DNA of 64,000 bases. Origin: Rhizobium lentis. GTDB taxonomy: Bacteria > Pseudomonadota > Alphaproteobacteria > Rhizobiales > Rhizobiaceae. The notes under the pieces are model-generated. The model was not told the DNA's origin. It did no database searches and worked only from the letters and a program-made list of their open reading frames with translations. The position numbers were made by a program, and so were the translations under genes. Positions 45,216 to 54,299 of this stretch are shown here, in pieces (the first letter of the stretch is position 1; each line of letters starts with the position of its first letter). The stretch lies in contig NZ_JACHBD010000001.1 of NCBI RefSeq assembly GCF_014200175.1, positions 310,001 through 374,000 on the forward strand, read 5' to 3'.

Positions 45216-47096
45216 TCAGATTTCCGGCGAGGCCGGCAAGGCCTCGTGGATGTCTTCAGGGATAAAACCGCCGGTCTGGCGTTTCCACAGGCGGGCAAAC
45301 AGGCCATCCCGTTCGACCAGTTCGCCCGGCCTGCCTTCTTCCACGATCCGCCCGTGATCGAGCACCACGATCCGGTCCATCCTGGCAATGGTTGAAAGCC
45401 GATGTGCAATGGCGATCACTGTCTTTCCCTCCATGACGAGGTTCAGCCTTTCCTGGATGGCGGCCTCGGATTCGCTGTCGAGGGCGGAGGTCGCTTCGTC
45501 AAGCACCAGGATCGGCGCGTCCTTCAGCAGCACGCGGGCAATGGCGACGCGCTGGCGCTGGCCGCCGGAGAGCTTGATGCCACGATCGCCGACGAAGGCG
45601 TCATAGCCCTTGCGGCCCTCGCTGTCCGCAAGATCGGCGATGAAGGCATCGGCGCTCGCCATCTTCGTCACTCTTTCGATCTCTTCCTGCGTCGCCCCTG
45701 GCCGGCCGTAACGGATATTGTCGCCGACCGAGCGGTGCAGCAGCGCGACGTCCTGCGCGATGACGCCGATGGCGCGGCGAAGGCTTGTCTGAGTGACCGT
45801 GCGAATATCCTGTCCATCGATCAGGATCGCGCCCTCCTTAATGTCGTAGAAGCGCAGGAGCAGGTTTGCGAGCGTGGTCTTGCCGGCACCCGAGAGGCCG
45901 ACCAGCCCCACCTTCTCGCCCGGCCGCACCGTCAGCGACAGGGCGTCGATCACGGGCTTGCCCGATTTATAGGCGAAACGGACATTCTCAAACCGGATCT
46001 CGCCCTGTTGCACGGCAAGTTCGCTCGCATCCGGCCGGTCGCTGATCGTCGGCGGCGTCGTCATGACGGGCATGGCGTCCTTGATCGTGCCGATCGCCTG
46101 GAAGATCTGCTGGCCCATCTGCAGGAAGACGAAGATCTGCGAGGACAGGCGGTGGAGGATGTAGACCGCGCCGACGAACTCGCCGACCGTGAGGAAGCCT
46201 TTGACGAGGCCGGAAAATCCGATCGACAGCATGGCCAGCCACAGCAGGGTGTTGAGAACCACAACGGTTACTTCCGACGAGCGATAGATACGCTGCTCGC
46301 TATGCTGCGTCTGCACGGCCTTCTGAATGATGCGGCGGATTGCGCCTGCCTCACTGTCTTCGGCCGCAAACTGCTTGATCATCTGCATGTTGGTATAGAG
46401 ATCGGTGATGGCGCCGGCCACCATGCTGCGCTGCTTGGCGGTGCGGCGCGAACGCTCGACGAAAACAGGCACGACCCTGGCGGTGAATGCGACGTTGAGC
46501 GCGATCCAGACGACAACCGGCACGGCAAGCTGCCAGGCCAGAGCGCTCAGCAGGATGACGGAGCCGACCAGTTGCATCAGGAAACGCGGGATGGACTGGA
46601 AGCCGGCAAGGATCTGCTGCTGGACGGCGGAAGACACCTGCTGCAGCCGCGAGGAAACCTGGCCGGCATAGAGATCATGGAAGAAGGCAAGGTCCTGGCG
46701 CTCCACCGCCTTGTGGCCCTGCCACTGAATGGCAGCCGGCATGGCTATGCCCAATGTATGCGAACTCAGGGTGTTGAGCGTGAACGAAACGATCGGCATC
46801 ACGGGAAAGATCAGGAAGCCGAGGACAGCAAGCAGCAGCCACTCCTTCTCCAGGAAGGCGGCAGCACCCTGTTGCGTCACGCCATCGACGATGACCGAAA
46901 GCCCCCAGACGATCGTCAGGTTGATCACCTCGAACACCATGGAGCAAAGCGCAAGGGTGATCAGGACGCCGCGAAACATCGAAATGAAATGCAGAAGGAC
47001 GGCCACCGGCCCCTTGGACGGCAGCGGCCGATAGGCAATATCGAGCGGCCTGATCCAGGTTTCGAAAGGACGATAGATCGCATCTGAGATCGACAT
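45216..47096 (-). CDS. ABC exporter, fused permease and ATPase
   Basis: A 626-residue half-transporter that should homodimerise. The N-terminal membrane domain (about residues 35-320, six helices) is followed by an ATPase with Walker A GLVGLSGAGKTTL, Q-loop VIAQDVALLHRSV, signature KLSGGQRQRVAIARVLLKD, Walker B ILVLDEATSALDSESEAAIQ and H-loop AIAHRLSTIARMD. It belongs to the ABCB/MsbA type, which exports lipids, drugs or peptides. I start at MSISDAIYRPFETW (47096); an ATG at 47150 with GGAAG upstream would add 18 residues and is a real alternative. No accessory gene suggests a substrate. Confidence 0.93.
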   Translation of the reverse strand: MSISDAIYRPFETWIRPLDIAYRPLPSKGPVAVLLHFISMFRGVLITLALCSMVFEVINLTIVWGLSVIVDGVTQQGAAAFLEKEWLLLAVLGFLIFPVMPIVSFTLNTLSSHTLGIAMPAAIQWQGHKAVERQDLAFFHDLYAGQVSSRLQQVSSAVQQQILAGFQSIPRFLMQLVGSVILLSALAWQLAVPVVVWIALNVAFTARVVPVFVERSRRTAKQRSMVAGAITDLYTNMQMIKQFAAEDSEAGAIRRIIQKAVQTQHSEQRIYRSSEVTVVVLNTLLWLAMLSIGFSGLVKGFLTVGEFVGAVYILHRLSSQIFVFLQMGQQIFQAIGTIKDAMPVMTTPPTISDRPDASELAVQQGEIRFENVRFAYKSGKPVIDALSLTVRPGEKVGLVGLSGAGKTTLANLLLRFYDIKEGAILIDGQDIRTVTQTSLRRAIGVIAQDVALLHRSVGDNIRYGRPGATQEEIERVTKMASADAFIADLADSEGRKGYDAFVGDRGIKLSGGQRQRVAIARVLLKDAPILVLDEATSALDSESEAAIQERLNLVMEGKTVIAIAHRLSTIARMDRIVVLDHGRIVEEGRPGELVERDGLFARLWKRQTGGFIPEDIHEALPASPEI

Positions 47097-47314
47097 TGGC
47101 CACCGGATCAAAGGGGGAAGAGACGTGGACTCAACTACGCCAGGTCGCATGGGATCATCTTCCGGCCTCAACCTCAATTAGAAATTCCAAAATGATCGAA
47201 TGGGCGTTATCGCGCTCGGGCCCGGGAAGCAACGTCGCAATGTCCAATTGCCGTCACTATCCGATTGAGGCAGGATGCGGCGTGTGAAGAGGCGCAGAGG
47301 TCGAACGTACGCGC

Positions 47315-47716
47315 ATGCTGACGGGCTCATGTCATTGCGGCAAGACGAGTTGGACGCTCGAGGGCGATCCCGGCTCGATTACCGCGTGCAACTGCACCCT
47401 CTGCCGACGCTACGGCGTTCTATGGGCCTATGACTATGAGGGGGAGCGTATCACTCTGACCGGGCAGACCGCTTCCTATACCCGCGCCGGCAGGGAGAAC
47501 TCATCTCTCGAAATCCTGTTCTGCCCCTCCTGCGCCTGTGTCTTGAGCTGGCGCGGCCTGCGGCTTCAAAACGATGGCCGTCGCCGCATGGCAGTCAACA
47601 TTCGGCTTGCGCCCCCGGATCTCGTGGCCGACTTGCCCATCGATCACTTTGATGGCCTTGAGACGTTCGAAGACCTTCCTTCCCAATCACGCCGCGTGCG
47701 CGATCTCTGGTTCTGA
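47315..47716 (+). CDS. GFA-family zinc protein
   Basis: A 133-residue Mss4-like fold of the glutathione-dependent formaldehyde-activating (GFA) family. Zinc ligands are visible: C6 and C8 (GSCHCGKTSW), the CNCTLC cluster at 25-30, and CPSC at 70-73. The first pair and the cluster form two zinc sites as in Gfa. Only Paracoccus Gfa has a proposed role with glutathione and formaldehyde, later questioned; here no formaldehyde genes are nearby. The function is therefore open. It is divergent from the ABC exporter. Confidence 0.9.
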   Translation: MLTGSCHCGKTSWTLEGDPGSITACNCTLCRRYGVLWAYDYEGERITLTGQTASYTRAGRENSSLEILFCPSCACVLSWRGLRLQNDGRRRMAVNIRLAPPDLVADLPIDHFDGLETFEDLPSQSRRVRDLWF

Positions 47717-47764
47717 AACCCGCCATGCACCGACCTAGGCCGAACAAAGATCGTCCGGGCGGGC

Positions 47765-48238
47765 TCAGCCGCGCCGGGCGGCCTTGATCGCGGCAACGTC
47801 GATCTTCCGCATGGTCATCATCGCATCAAAGGCGCGCTTTGCCTCGTCACCACCTGCGGCCAGCGCCTCGGTCAGCACCCGAGGCGTAATCTGCCAGGAC
47901 ACGCCCCATTTATCTTTACACCAGCCGCATTGGCTTTCCTGGCCGCCATTGCCGACAATGGCGTTCCAATAGCGGTCGGTTTCTTCCTGATCCTCGGTTG
48001 CGATCTGAAATGAGAAAGCTTCGCTGTGTTTGAATGTAGGACCGCCGTTCAGTCCAACGCAAGGAATACCCGCAACGGTGAATTCGACAACCAACACGTC
48101 TCCCTGCTTGCCCTCGGGATAATCTCCCGGCGCACGAATGACAGCACCGACGGCGCTGTCCGGAAAAGTCGCGGCATAAAAGCGGGCGGCCGCCTCAGCC
48201 TCTTTGTCGTACCATACGCAAATCGTATTCTTCGCCAT
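47765..48238 (-). CDS. VOC-family protein (PhnB/UbiG-like)
   Basis: A 157-residue glyoxalase/bleomycin-resistance (VOC) fold of the 3-demethylubiquinone methyltransferase-like subgroup. The pattern CVWYDKEAEAAARFYAATFP, GLNGGPTFKHSEAFSFQIAT, DRYWNAIVGNGGQESQCGWC and KDKWGVSWQITPRVL is diagnostic. AAGGGGCC precedes ATG 48238. The enzymatic role of this subgroup is not established despite the name. The frame upstream to 48391 is not coding. It is convergent with the GFA gene. Confidence 0.9.
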   Translation of the reverse strand: MAKNTICVWYDKEAEAAARFYAATFPDSAVGAVIRAPGDYPEGKQGDVLVVEFTVAGIPCVGLNGGPTFKHSEAFSFQIATEDQEETDRYWNAIVGNGGQESQCGWCKDKWGVSWQITPRVLTEALAAGGDEAKRAFDAMMTMRKIDVAAIKAARRG

Positions 48239-48536
48239 TGCGAGGCCCCTTCGCTGTTCGTTTCCTGCTCCAACTGAAGTAAGAGCCGAACCGTCTTTCT
48301 CCAGCCTATGCAGAATTATTTCCTGCAGATGAGGATCGAGCTGCCACATCGGCGGTGCTGGCCATGGCAACGCATCGAGCCGCGGCCTCAATCAACGCGG
48401 CAGAAGTCCGAGCCGGCATCGAATGGGGCCCGAAGCCGTCACATGAATCAAATTCCACGCGGCGTGGTTTTTGTGTCCTCAACACAAAACTCGTGTCAGA
48501 CTGCCATACCTGCGCGACCATCGAGAGGCCGAAGCC

Positions 48537-48752
48537 ATGCACAAGTACACCGTATCAATTACCCGCGAGATCGAGGCCGATAGCGCCGAGGAGGCCGCTC
48601 TGCTTCTGTATCAGGAATTATCAAAGGGGCCGATCCCTGACGGCTACTCGGTCACCGACGAGACGAACGTGACGACCGAGGTCAGGCTGGACCGGCATAA
48701 AGCTGACGAGTTTGCCAGCATCGATCATACCGCCGACCCCGGCAACTGGTAG
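48537..48752 (+). CDS. Small hypothetical protein
   Basis: 71 residues, MHKYTVSITREIEADSAEEA, starting at ATG 48537 with GAGAGGCCG upstream. The pattern beta (KYTVSITREIEA) and helix (SAEEAALLLYQEL) then VTDETNVTTEVRLD resembles short rhizobial proteins of unknown role. No membrane or metal-binding features. The 300 bases to its left contain nothing supportable. Confidence 0.6.
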   Translation: MHKYTVSITREIEADSAEEAALLLYQELSKGPIPDGYSVTDETNVTTEVRLDRHKADEFASIDHTADPGNW

Positions 48753-48920
48753 ATGCCAGGCAGCCCCGAGAAGACGCCGGGCCCGGCGGCCGCATCATTC
48801 TGATCCCGTCTCGCGGAAATACCGATCTCACTCGTTGTCTACACCATCGCTCTGTTTTATGTGCGTTCAGCGCGAAAAACCCCTCCGCCTCGCGCTCACC
48901 CTCCTGAGTTAGGAAAGAAC

Positions 48921-49691
48921 GTGACCACACCAATCAAAGTAGCCGTCGCCGGCGCGAACGGCCGCATGGGTCGAGCCCTCTTGTCGCTGCTGGCCGCCGA
49001 TCCGGATTTTGCCTTCGTCGGCGGCATCGGCCGTGAGGCCGCCGCGGGCGCCGGGTTGATCGATCGTTCGGCCGCGATGGCGGCAGCCGACGTGATCCTG
49101 GATTTCACGACGGGAGCTGCTGCCGCCGAACTTGCCGGCTTATGCGCCGCGGCGGGCGGGCCGGCTCTGGTGATCGGCGCCACAGGTTTCGAGCCGGACG
49201 AGCTCGAGCGGATCGCCGAGGCCGCGGGCACCATTCCGATCCTGCGCTCCGGCAATTTCTCGATTGGCATCAACATGCTCGTTGGCCTCGTCAGCCAGGC
49301 CGCGCGCGCCCTTCCTGCCCATGGTTGGGATATCGAAATCCTAGAAGCGCATCACAACCAGAAGATCGACGCGCCGTCCGGCACGGCACTGATGCTCGGT
49401 GAAGCGGCCGCTGAAGGACGCGGCGTTTCCCTCGCCTCCGTCGAGCGGCGCGGGCGCGACGGCATCACCGGCGGGCGGTCGCCCGGCGAGATCGGCTTCG
49501 CCGTGCTGCGCGCCGGCGGGCTCGTCGGAGAACACGCGGTGCTGTTTGCCGCCGCCGAGGAAGTTCTCACGCTTTCGCATTCGGCTCTCGATCGCGGCAT
49601 GTTCGCCCGCGGCGCGCTTGCCGCCGCCCGCTGGATCGCAGGGCGCGCGCCCGGCGAATACAATATGCGGGACGTCCTTAGTCTGACGTGA
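48921..49691 (+). CDS. dapB: 4-hydroxy-tetrahydrodipicolinate reductase
   Basis: Second step of the lysine/diaminopimelate branch: reduces HTPA with NAD(P)H. 256 residues from GTG 48921 (TTAGGAAAG upstream). The Rossmann motif is [15 protein letters not shown] (residues 6-20), then [21 protein letters not shown] and [29 protein letters not shown] has the catalytic His and Lys, and [20 protein letters not shown] the substrate loop. The H-H-N-Q-K-I-D variant, instead of H-H-R-x-K-V-D, and the non-operonic context suggest a second dapB copy. It may serve an accessory role, but the chemistry should be conserved. Confidence 0.93.
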   Translation: MTTPIKVAVAGANGRMGRALLSLLAADPDFAFVGGIGREAAAGAGLIDRSAAMAAADVILDFTTGAAAAELAGLCAAAGGPALVIGATGFEPDELERIAEAAGTIPILRSGNFSIGINMLVGLVSQAARALPAHGWDIEILEAHHNQKIDAPSGTALMLGEAAAEGRGVSLASVERRGRDGITGGRSPGEIGFAVLRAGGLVGEHAVLFAAAEEVLTLSHSALDRGMFARGALAAARWIAGRAPGEYNMRDVLSLT

Positions 49692-49726
49692 GACAGGCGA
49701 ACAGACACTGCGCGCACCACGATCAG

Positions 49727-49770
49727 CCCTCATCCTGAGGTGCCCCGAAGGGGTTCGAAGGACGGGGGTG
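49727..49770. repeat. RIME-like element fragment
   Basis: CCCTCATCCTGAGGTGCCCC and GGGGTTCGAAGGACGGGGG, matching the left terminal palindrome of the full elements at 6813 and 17440. It lies just after dapB. Confidence 0.6.
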
Positions 49771-49833
49771 ATCGGAGTATCGCCGAGGTCAAGAGCCGAG
49801 ATAAACCGTTATGCGAAAAAGTCCGTGTGACGC

Positions 49834-50339
49834 CTAATCGACGATACGGCGCGCCATCATCACGTCATCGATCTCCCTGCCCTCCTCGAGCACCCCACCG
49901 GGAATCCTGCCGACCTCCGAGAAGCCCTGGCGCTGGTAGAACCGAATTGCCGCAGTGTTCTCCGCACTGACGAAAAGTTCGAGCTGCCGAATCCCTGTCG
50001 CGCGCGCATGATCGGTAACCACGTCCAGCAATCTGCCCGCAAGACCGGTCCCGCGCAGGCTCTTGCTGATGTAGACCATGATGACCGTCGCACGATGGGA
50101 CATTTTGCTCGAGCGCTGCCGAACTAGGCCGGTTACGCCGACAGGTTCGCCGTCCTGAAACGCCACGAACACCGGCTCATTCAGGCGATTGCGACAGTCT
50201 ACCTCCGAAAGAGCCTCCCATCTTCGAGGCGGCTGGCAAAGGAGGATGGTTCCACACGAAGCGCTTCCAGTCGGATGCGCCGGAAAGATTCCACCTCGTC
50301 TGCCTCGATAAGCCTGATCGTCACACAGCTCACATCCAT
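49834..50339 (-). pseudogene. GNAT acetyltransferase with one-base frameshift
   Basis: From ATG 50339 (GCAGGAGG upstream) the minus strand reads MDVSCVTIRLIEADEVESFR and then EALRVEPSSFASRLED. In the next frame it continues WEALSEVDCRNRLNEPVFVA with the acetyl-CoA loop SLRGTGLAGRLLD, QLELFVSAENTAAIRFYQRQ and a normal C-terminus at 49834. Adding one T at GAT-GGG (about 50219-50221) restores a complete 168-residue acetyltransferase. As sequenced the first frame stops a few codons later. This is either a recent null mutation or a sequence error. Confidence 0.78.
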
Positions 50340-50670
50340 CGCAACCTCCTGCAAGCAACGCGATACTGTCAATATTGACAGTTCGGGCCGCTGCAATCGA
50401 GGCCGGTGACGATAATAGTGATGCGGCACCGCAGCCGTGTTGATCCCCGACCTCAGCTCGCCGGCACCGGGCGGGGCGGGCAGCCTGAAATTACCGGCTG
50501 TTACTCTTTAGGCTGTATAATAGTGGCATCAAGCATGAGGAGCGTTACCAGTCTTCTGCTGGCAGTGGCGCGGATTTTGCCACGGACGCTGAAACAGTGG
50601 TGCCTCTCGTATCAACTCGATTTTTGGGCTGTGTTTGGGGTCCAGCAGCCATTGCGCGGTGCTCCCCTGG
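50340..50670. other. Intergenic, no gene supported
   Basis: 330 bases; frames here lack family features and ribosome sites. The GNAT start region and the 3' end of the small membrane protein border it. Confidence 0.4.
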
Positions 50671-50970
50671 TCACTGCATCGGCGTTCCCACCCGACCGCC
50701 CTTTCGTGCAACCGATGAATTGAATGGATCCTCCGCCGGCGAATTCGTTGGCCGGAGGTCCCATTGGTCGGACCGTTGGACGGGCGGTTGATTGGGCGAA
50801 GGAGTTGACCCTACAACCAGGTCATCTGGCCGGGTCGGCGCACTGCCGACCGTCCCGGTCGCAGTGTCGTCGATCATTCGCTCGGCGACAAAATGGTTCG
50901 GCCCGTCCGTGTCGAACGGTGCGATCTGATGGATGACGACGAGAAGGACTACCCCAACCGTCGAGCACAC
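50671..50970 (-). CDS. Small membrane-anchored protein, start uncertain
   Basis: 99 residues from GTG 50970: CSTVGVVLLVVIHQIAPFDT forms one hydrophobic helix, followed by a polar Pro/Ser/Asp-rich exposed domain ending GKGGRVGTPMQ-like. The hydrophobic segment continues upstream in frame (YFVLYALV), so the real start may be a CTG near 50992, which has GGGGGA before it. The family is unknown. Codon composition and the membrane segment are the support. Confidence 0.42.
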   Translation of the reverse strand: MCSTVGVVLLVVIHQIAPFDTDGPNHFVAERMIDDTATGTVGSAPTRPDDLVVGSTPSPNQPPVQRSDQWDLRPTNSPAEDPFNSSVARKGGRVGTPMQ

Positions 50971-51233
50971 CAGCGCGTAGAGAACAAAATACTTCAGTGC
51001 ATATCCCCCGCTGATTGGCAGAACGACATTGACAGAACTGCGAATGATATTTCCATATCTTTGGTGGATACTTACAGAAAAGGCAATGGATTTTAAAGTT
51101 ACCCGGAGTGATTAAAAGCTACAGCAGGAAATCGCTAACAATATTTAAAATCAGCTCACGTATTGATCGATTTTATCCTAGGTGTCGCGGAAAAGGCGAA
51201 GGATCCTCATATAACGGCAATTTCCCGCGCCGC

Positions 51234-51370
51234 TCACATCCTCCGGTACCGCGCCCGAAATTGGCTTGGGCTGCAGCTTTCACGCGCGTGAAAGAGGCGC
51301 GAGAAATAAAACGGATCGTCGATGCCGATCCTGGCGGCGATGGTTTCAATCTTTTCATCGCTAGTGGCCC
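51234..51370 (-). pseudogene. AraC-family regulator, C-terminal fragment
   Basis: The minus strand encodes SDEKIETIAARIGIDDPFYF and SRLFHARESCSPSQFRARYR, the second helix-turn-helix of an AraC/XylS regulator, to a TGA at 51234-51236. The N-terminal effector domain and first helix-turn-helix are missing: right at 51366-51371 the sequence becomes the C-terminal part of a plus-strand dioxygenase. The fragment has about 44 codons and cannot be functional. Confidence 0.75.
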
Positions 51371-51778
51371 GTGACTGCCTGGATTCCGATCGGCGACGTC
51401 CCCGTCGAAATGGGCGGTCTCGTCTATCTCGAAGGCTCGCACGCCATCGGGCGGGGGATGGAGGCCGAATTCCGGCTCCGCAGCGGCGATCTCTCGCCGG
51501 AGGAGCGGATCAACGCCTATAACAGCCATATGGCCGAAGGCGGCTGGGTCTCGAAGGATCTCCCCGGTATGGCCGAACGCTTCAACGCCCGCTGGCTCGC
51601 CGCCGATTACGAAGCCGGTGACGTGGTCCTGCACTCGCCCTACATGATCCATGCCGCCACGACCAACCAGGATCGTGCCGGACGCCTGCGCCTCTCCACC
51701 GACATCCGCTACCAGAACGTCGATGACGAAATCGACGCCCGCTGGAACAATCACTGGAGCCTCGGGGACATGCTGTAG
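51371..51778 (+). pseudogene. Phytanoyl-CoA dioxygenase family, N-terminally deleted
   Basis: 135 residues from GTG 51371: TAWIPIGDVPVEMGGLVYLE is the middle of a PhyH-family Fe(II)/2-oxoglutarate dioxygenase. GDVVLHSPYMIHAATTNQDR carries the distal iron His and RLRLSTDIRYQ the 2-oxoglutarate Arg. The N-terminal half with the H-x-D iron ligands is absent, so it should be inactive. It abuts the AraC fragment tail to tail of their lost halves, as expected if a deletion removed the shared promoter and both 5' ends. Confidence 0.75.
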
Positions 51779-51986
51779 CGCCGATGGCCGCGCAGGAAAC
51801 GGAGGCGCCATCCGTTTGCTGATGTCCGGCTGAATGCCTCACGAAGCCATGCCCGCGTGGCGTCGTGGCCGCCCGTTCACAGGAGCGGCAAGACAGCGTC
51901 GGCAATAGCGGCTAGACTGCCTGCGTCAACAGCTTGCTTTGAGGAGGTTCTCTCAGGGGCCGGCAACCGTTGGCGCGGGGGATCCG

Positions 51987-53408
51987 ATGTCGGCAATCGC
52001 AACTCTGTTTCAGGAGGCCGCCCGGCTTGCGGCCGGATTTCGGGAAACGGCCTTTGCCCGCCATGTGCCAAGCAACGATTACGCCGCCTGCCTTGCCGTC
52101 TTCGATGAACCGCTTTCGGCGGCCGGCTCCGATATGCTCGATGTCATCCGGCAGCTCTCCGATGGCGCCGAACCCGGGCTACATGCAACCACCGGCCCGC
52201 GCTTTTTCGGCTGGGTCATCGGCGGCTCTCACCCGGTCGGCGTCGCAGCCGATTTCCTCACCAGCGCCTGGGGCCAGAACGCCGGAAACCATTTCGCCGC
52301 TCCGGCTGCGGCTGCCGTTGAAGCCACGGCGGCACGATGGCTTCTCGATCTGCTGAAACTGCCGGCTGAAAGCTCGGTCGGCTTCGTGACCGGCGCCACG
52401 GTGGCAAATTTCACCTGCCTTGCCGCCGCCCGCGGCGAGGTGCTGCGAAGGGTCGGCTGGGATGCCGATGCCGACGGCCTGTTCGGCGCGCCTGAGATCA
52501 CCGTGCTGATCGGCGACGATGCCCATACAACCGTCTTCTCCGCGCTCCAGTTCCTTGGTCTCGGGCATGACCGTGTGGTGCGCCTGCCCACCGACGCGAT
52601 GGGCCGGATCGACCCGGCGGCACTTCCCGGAGCGGTTGACGCGGTCGCCGCCCCCTTGATCGCCGTTCTTCAGGCCGGCCAGATCAATACCGGCGCTTTC
52701 GACCATTTTGACAGGCTCATCCCACCGCTGAAAGCGAAAGGCGCCTGGGTGCATGTCGACGGCGCCTTCGGCCTGTGGGCGCAGGCATCGGCGAAGGTGA
52801 GCCATCTCAGTCGCGGCATCGAAGGGGCCGACAGTTGGGCGACCGACGGCCATAAATGGCTGCAGACGCCCTATGATTGCGGCTATGCGATCGTCCGCGA
52901 CGAACTCGCCCACCGCCGCGCCATGACGATCGCTGCAAGCTACCTGCCGCTCGCCGGCGAAGGCGAGCGGGATCCTTCCCATTACGTGCCGGAGCTTTCG
53001 CGGCGCGCACGCGGTTTCGCCACCTGGGCGATGCTGAAACATCTCGGCCGCGACGGCATCGAGTTCCTCGTCGACCAATGCTGCGCCTCGGCCCACCTGA
53101 TGGCCGACCGGCTCGCGCGCGAACCCGGCATTGCCATTCTGAACGCGGTGGCGCTGAACCAGCTCGTCGTCCGTTTCGGAGCCGATCGCCCGGACAACGA
53201 GAGCAACGCGCTGACGCGAAAGGTGATCGAAAAGATCCAGGCGGACGGCATCCTCTTCGCCGGCGGCGCCAAATGGCGCGGCGGCGACGTCCTGCGCCTC
53301 TCCGTCAGCAATTACCAGACTACGGCGGACGAGGCGCGGCTCGCGGCGGAGAGCATCATCGCCGCTTACAAGAGCGTGAGCGATCCTGCCGGTCGCAGCG
53401 CAGGATAG
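51987..53408 (+). CDS. PLP-dependent decarboxylase, group II type
   Basis: A 473-residue pyridoxal-phosphate enzyme related to aromatic-amino-acid/glutamate decarboxylases. FVTGATVANFTCLAAAR binds the cofactor phosphate (near 133), GDDAHTTVFSALQFLGLG stacks the ring (H180), HVDGAFGLWA provides Asp258 for the pyridine nitrogen, and TDGHKWLQTPYDCGY carries the Schiff-base Lys290. The C-terminal domain (about 370-473) is intact. GCGGGGGATC precedes ATG 51987. The amino-acid substrate is not determinable. It is monocistronic as far as seen. Confidence 0.9.
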   Translation: MSAIATLFQEAARLAAGFRETAFARHVPSNDYAACLAVFDEPLSAAGSDMLDVIRQLSDGAEPGLHATTGPRFFGWVIGGSHPVGVAADFLTSAWGQNAGNHFAAPAAAAVEATAARWLLDLLKLPAESSVGFVTGATVANFTCLAAARGEVLRRVGWDADADGLFGAPEITVLIGDDAHTTVFSALQFLGLGHDRVVRLPTDAMGRIDPAALPGAVDAVAAPLIAVLQAGQINTGAFDHFDRLIPPLKAKGAWVHVDGAFGLWAQASAKVSHLSRGIEGADSWATDGHKWLQTPYDCGYAIVRDELAHRRAMTIAASYLPLAGEGERDPSHYVPELSRRARGFATWAMLKHLGRDGIEFLVDQCCASAHLMADRLAREPGIAILNAVALNQLVVRFGADRPDNESNALTRKVIEKIQADGILFAGGAKWRGGDVLRLSVSNYQTTADEARLAAESIIAAYKSVSDPAGRSAG

Positions 53409-53467
53409 GACTGCTCGTTAGGCCATCCCGCCATAGCTCGCAGCGAGCCAGCGACTCCCTCTCTCCG

Positions 53468-53500
53468 ACCTCATCCTGAGGCCCTCGAAGGACGAGGACG
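53468..53500. repeat. RIME-like element fragment
   Basis: CCTCATCCTGAGGCCCTCG and AAGGACGAGG, a deleted form of the terminal palindrome, between the convergent decarboxylase and CHAP-like genes. Confidence 0.5.
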
Positions 53501-53513
53501 GCCACCCTCGCCA

Positions 53514-53936
53514 TCATCGTCGCACGGCGACGACCGAGCTGGCGCGGTAACGCGACAGCTGCACCCGGTTGGATTGGTTGCCGCCGAAGAGGTAGACGTA
53601 CTGACGCCGCTGGTCGAAATGGTCGAACAGGCTGACGTGGAAACGCCTGCCGCTTCGGATTACCACCACGTCGCCGCGCCTGGCCGAGCGGGCGAAGACC
53701 GGCTTGCCGAACTTCATCCAGGAGCGCGCCAAGTTGGGATTGTCAGGCGGCTGCCGCGAGGATCGTTTGGCGACAAAAGCCAGGAACGCGCCGCACCAGG
53801 ATATTCTCCGCGGATTTACACCGAGGAACGAGATCGAGCGCTCGTGCATGCGGTCGTATTTGGAAGCTGTACCCAGCATGTCGGCCTTACAGGGGACGGC
53901 AAATAGCGTGAGGGCTATGACGAGAATAATTTTCAT
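53514..53936 (-). CDS. Exported CHAP-like (TIGR02594) protein
   Basis: A 140-residue secreted protein. MKIILVIALTLFAVPCKAD is a short signal. The domain RRISWCGAFLAFVAKRSSRQ has the catalytic-type Cys, GDVVVIRSGRRFHVSLFDHF the His, and LFGGNQSNRVQLSRYRASSV the end of the fold; this is the TIGR02594 branch of NlpC/CHAP cysteine hydrolases, usually acting on peptidoglycan. The start MKII has a weak ribosome site. No partner gene is adjacent. Confidence 0.78.
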   Translation of the reverse strand: MKIILVIALTLFAVPCKADMLGTASKYDRMHERSISFLGVNPRRISWCGAFLAFVAKRSSRQPPDNPNLARSWMKFGKPVFARSARRGDVVVIRSGRRFHVSLFDHFDQRRQYVYLFGGNQSNRVQLSRYRASSVVAVRR

Positions 53937-54299
53937 TGTTTCTCACCATTGTTTGGATAATTTGGAACATCAGAAATGTGGCGAAGAAAAAATCGCGGCC
54001 GGGAACGTATATTCGAATCATGGCGGCAATTAGAAACAATCTGCCGGGGAATTTTTCTAAAATACACAGACAATCGCCGCAGCATTCAAGGGCAATACTG
54101 TCTCAGAAAGGTCATCTCGAAACGTTCGGCCTATCGCAGAGAAAACCTGAATTCTGCGGTAGAAGGGGCCATCATCGACAAGCCGCATTGGATGACGTCG
54201 CATAGCGCCGTCATCACCCGCACGACTTATATTTCCAACGACACAGATAATACTTTCGGCGCAGAAAGTAATACTTCGTCAGCTTTGAGACTTGTGGGA
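53937..54299. other. Intergenic, AT-richer, no gene supported
   Basis: 363 bases between codirectional genes. Short frames have neither ribosome site nor family resemblance. The promoter for the CHAP-like gene should be here. Confidence 0.45.

Noticed and set aside
45402..47087. 561-residue plus-strand frame across the ABC exporter
   Set aside because: Mirror of the ABC gene with His/Arg/Asp-rich, domain-less sequence.
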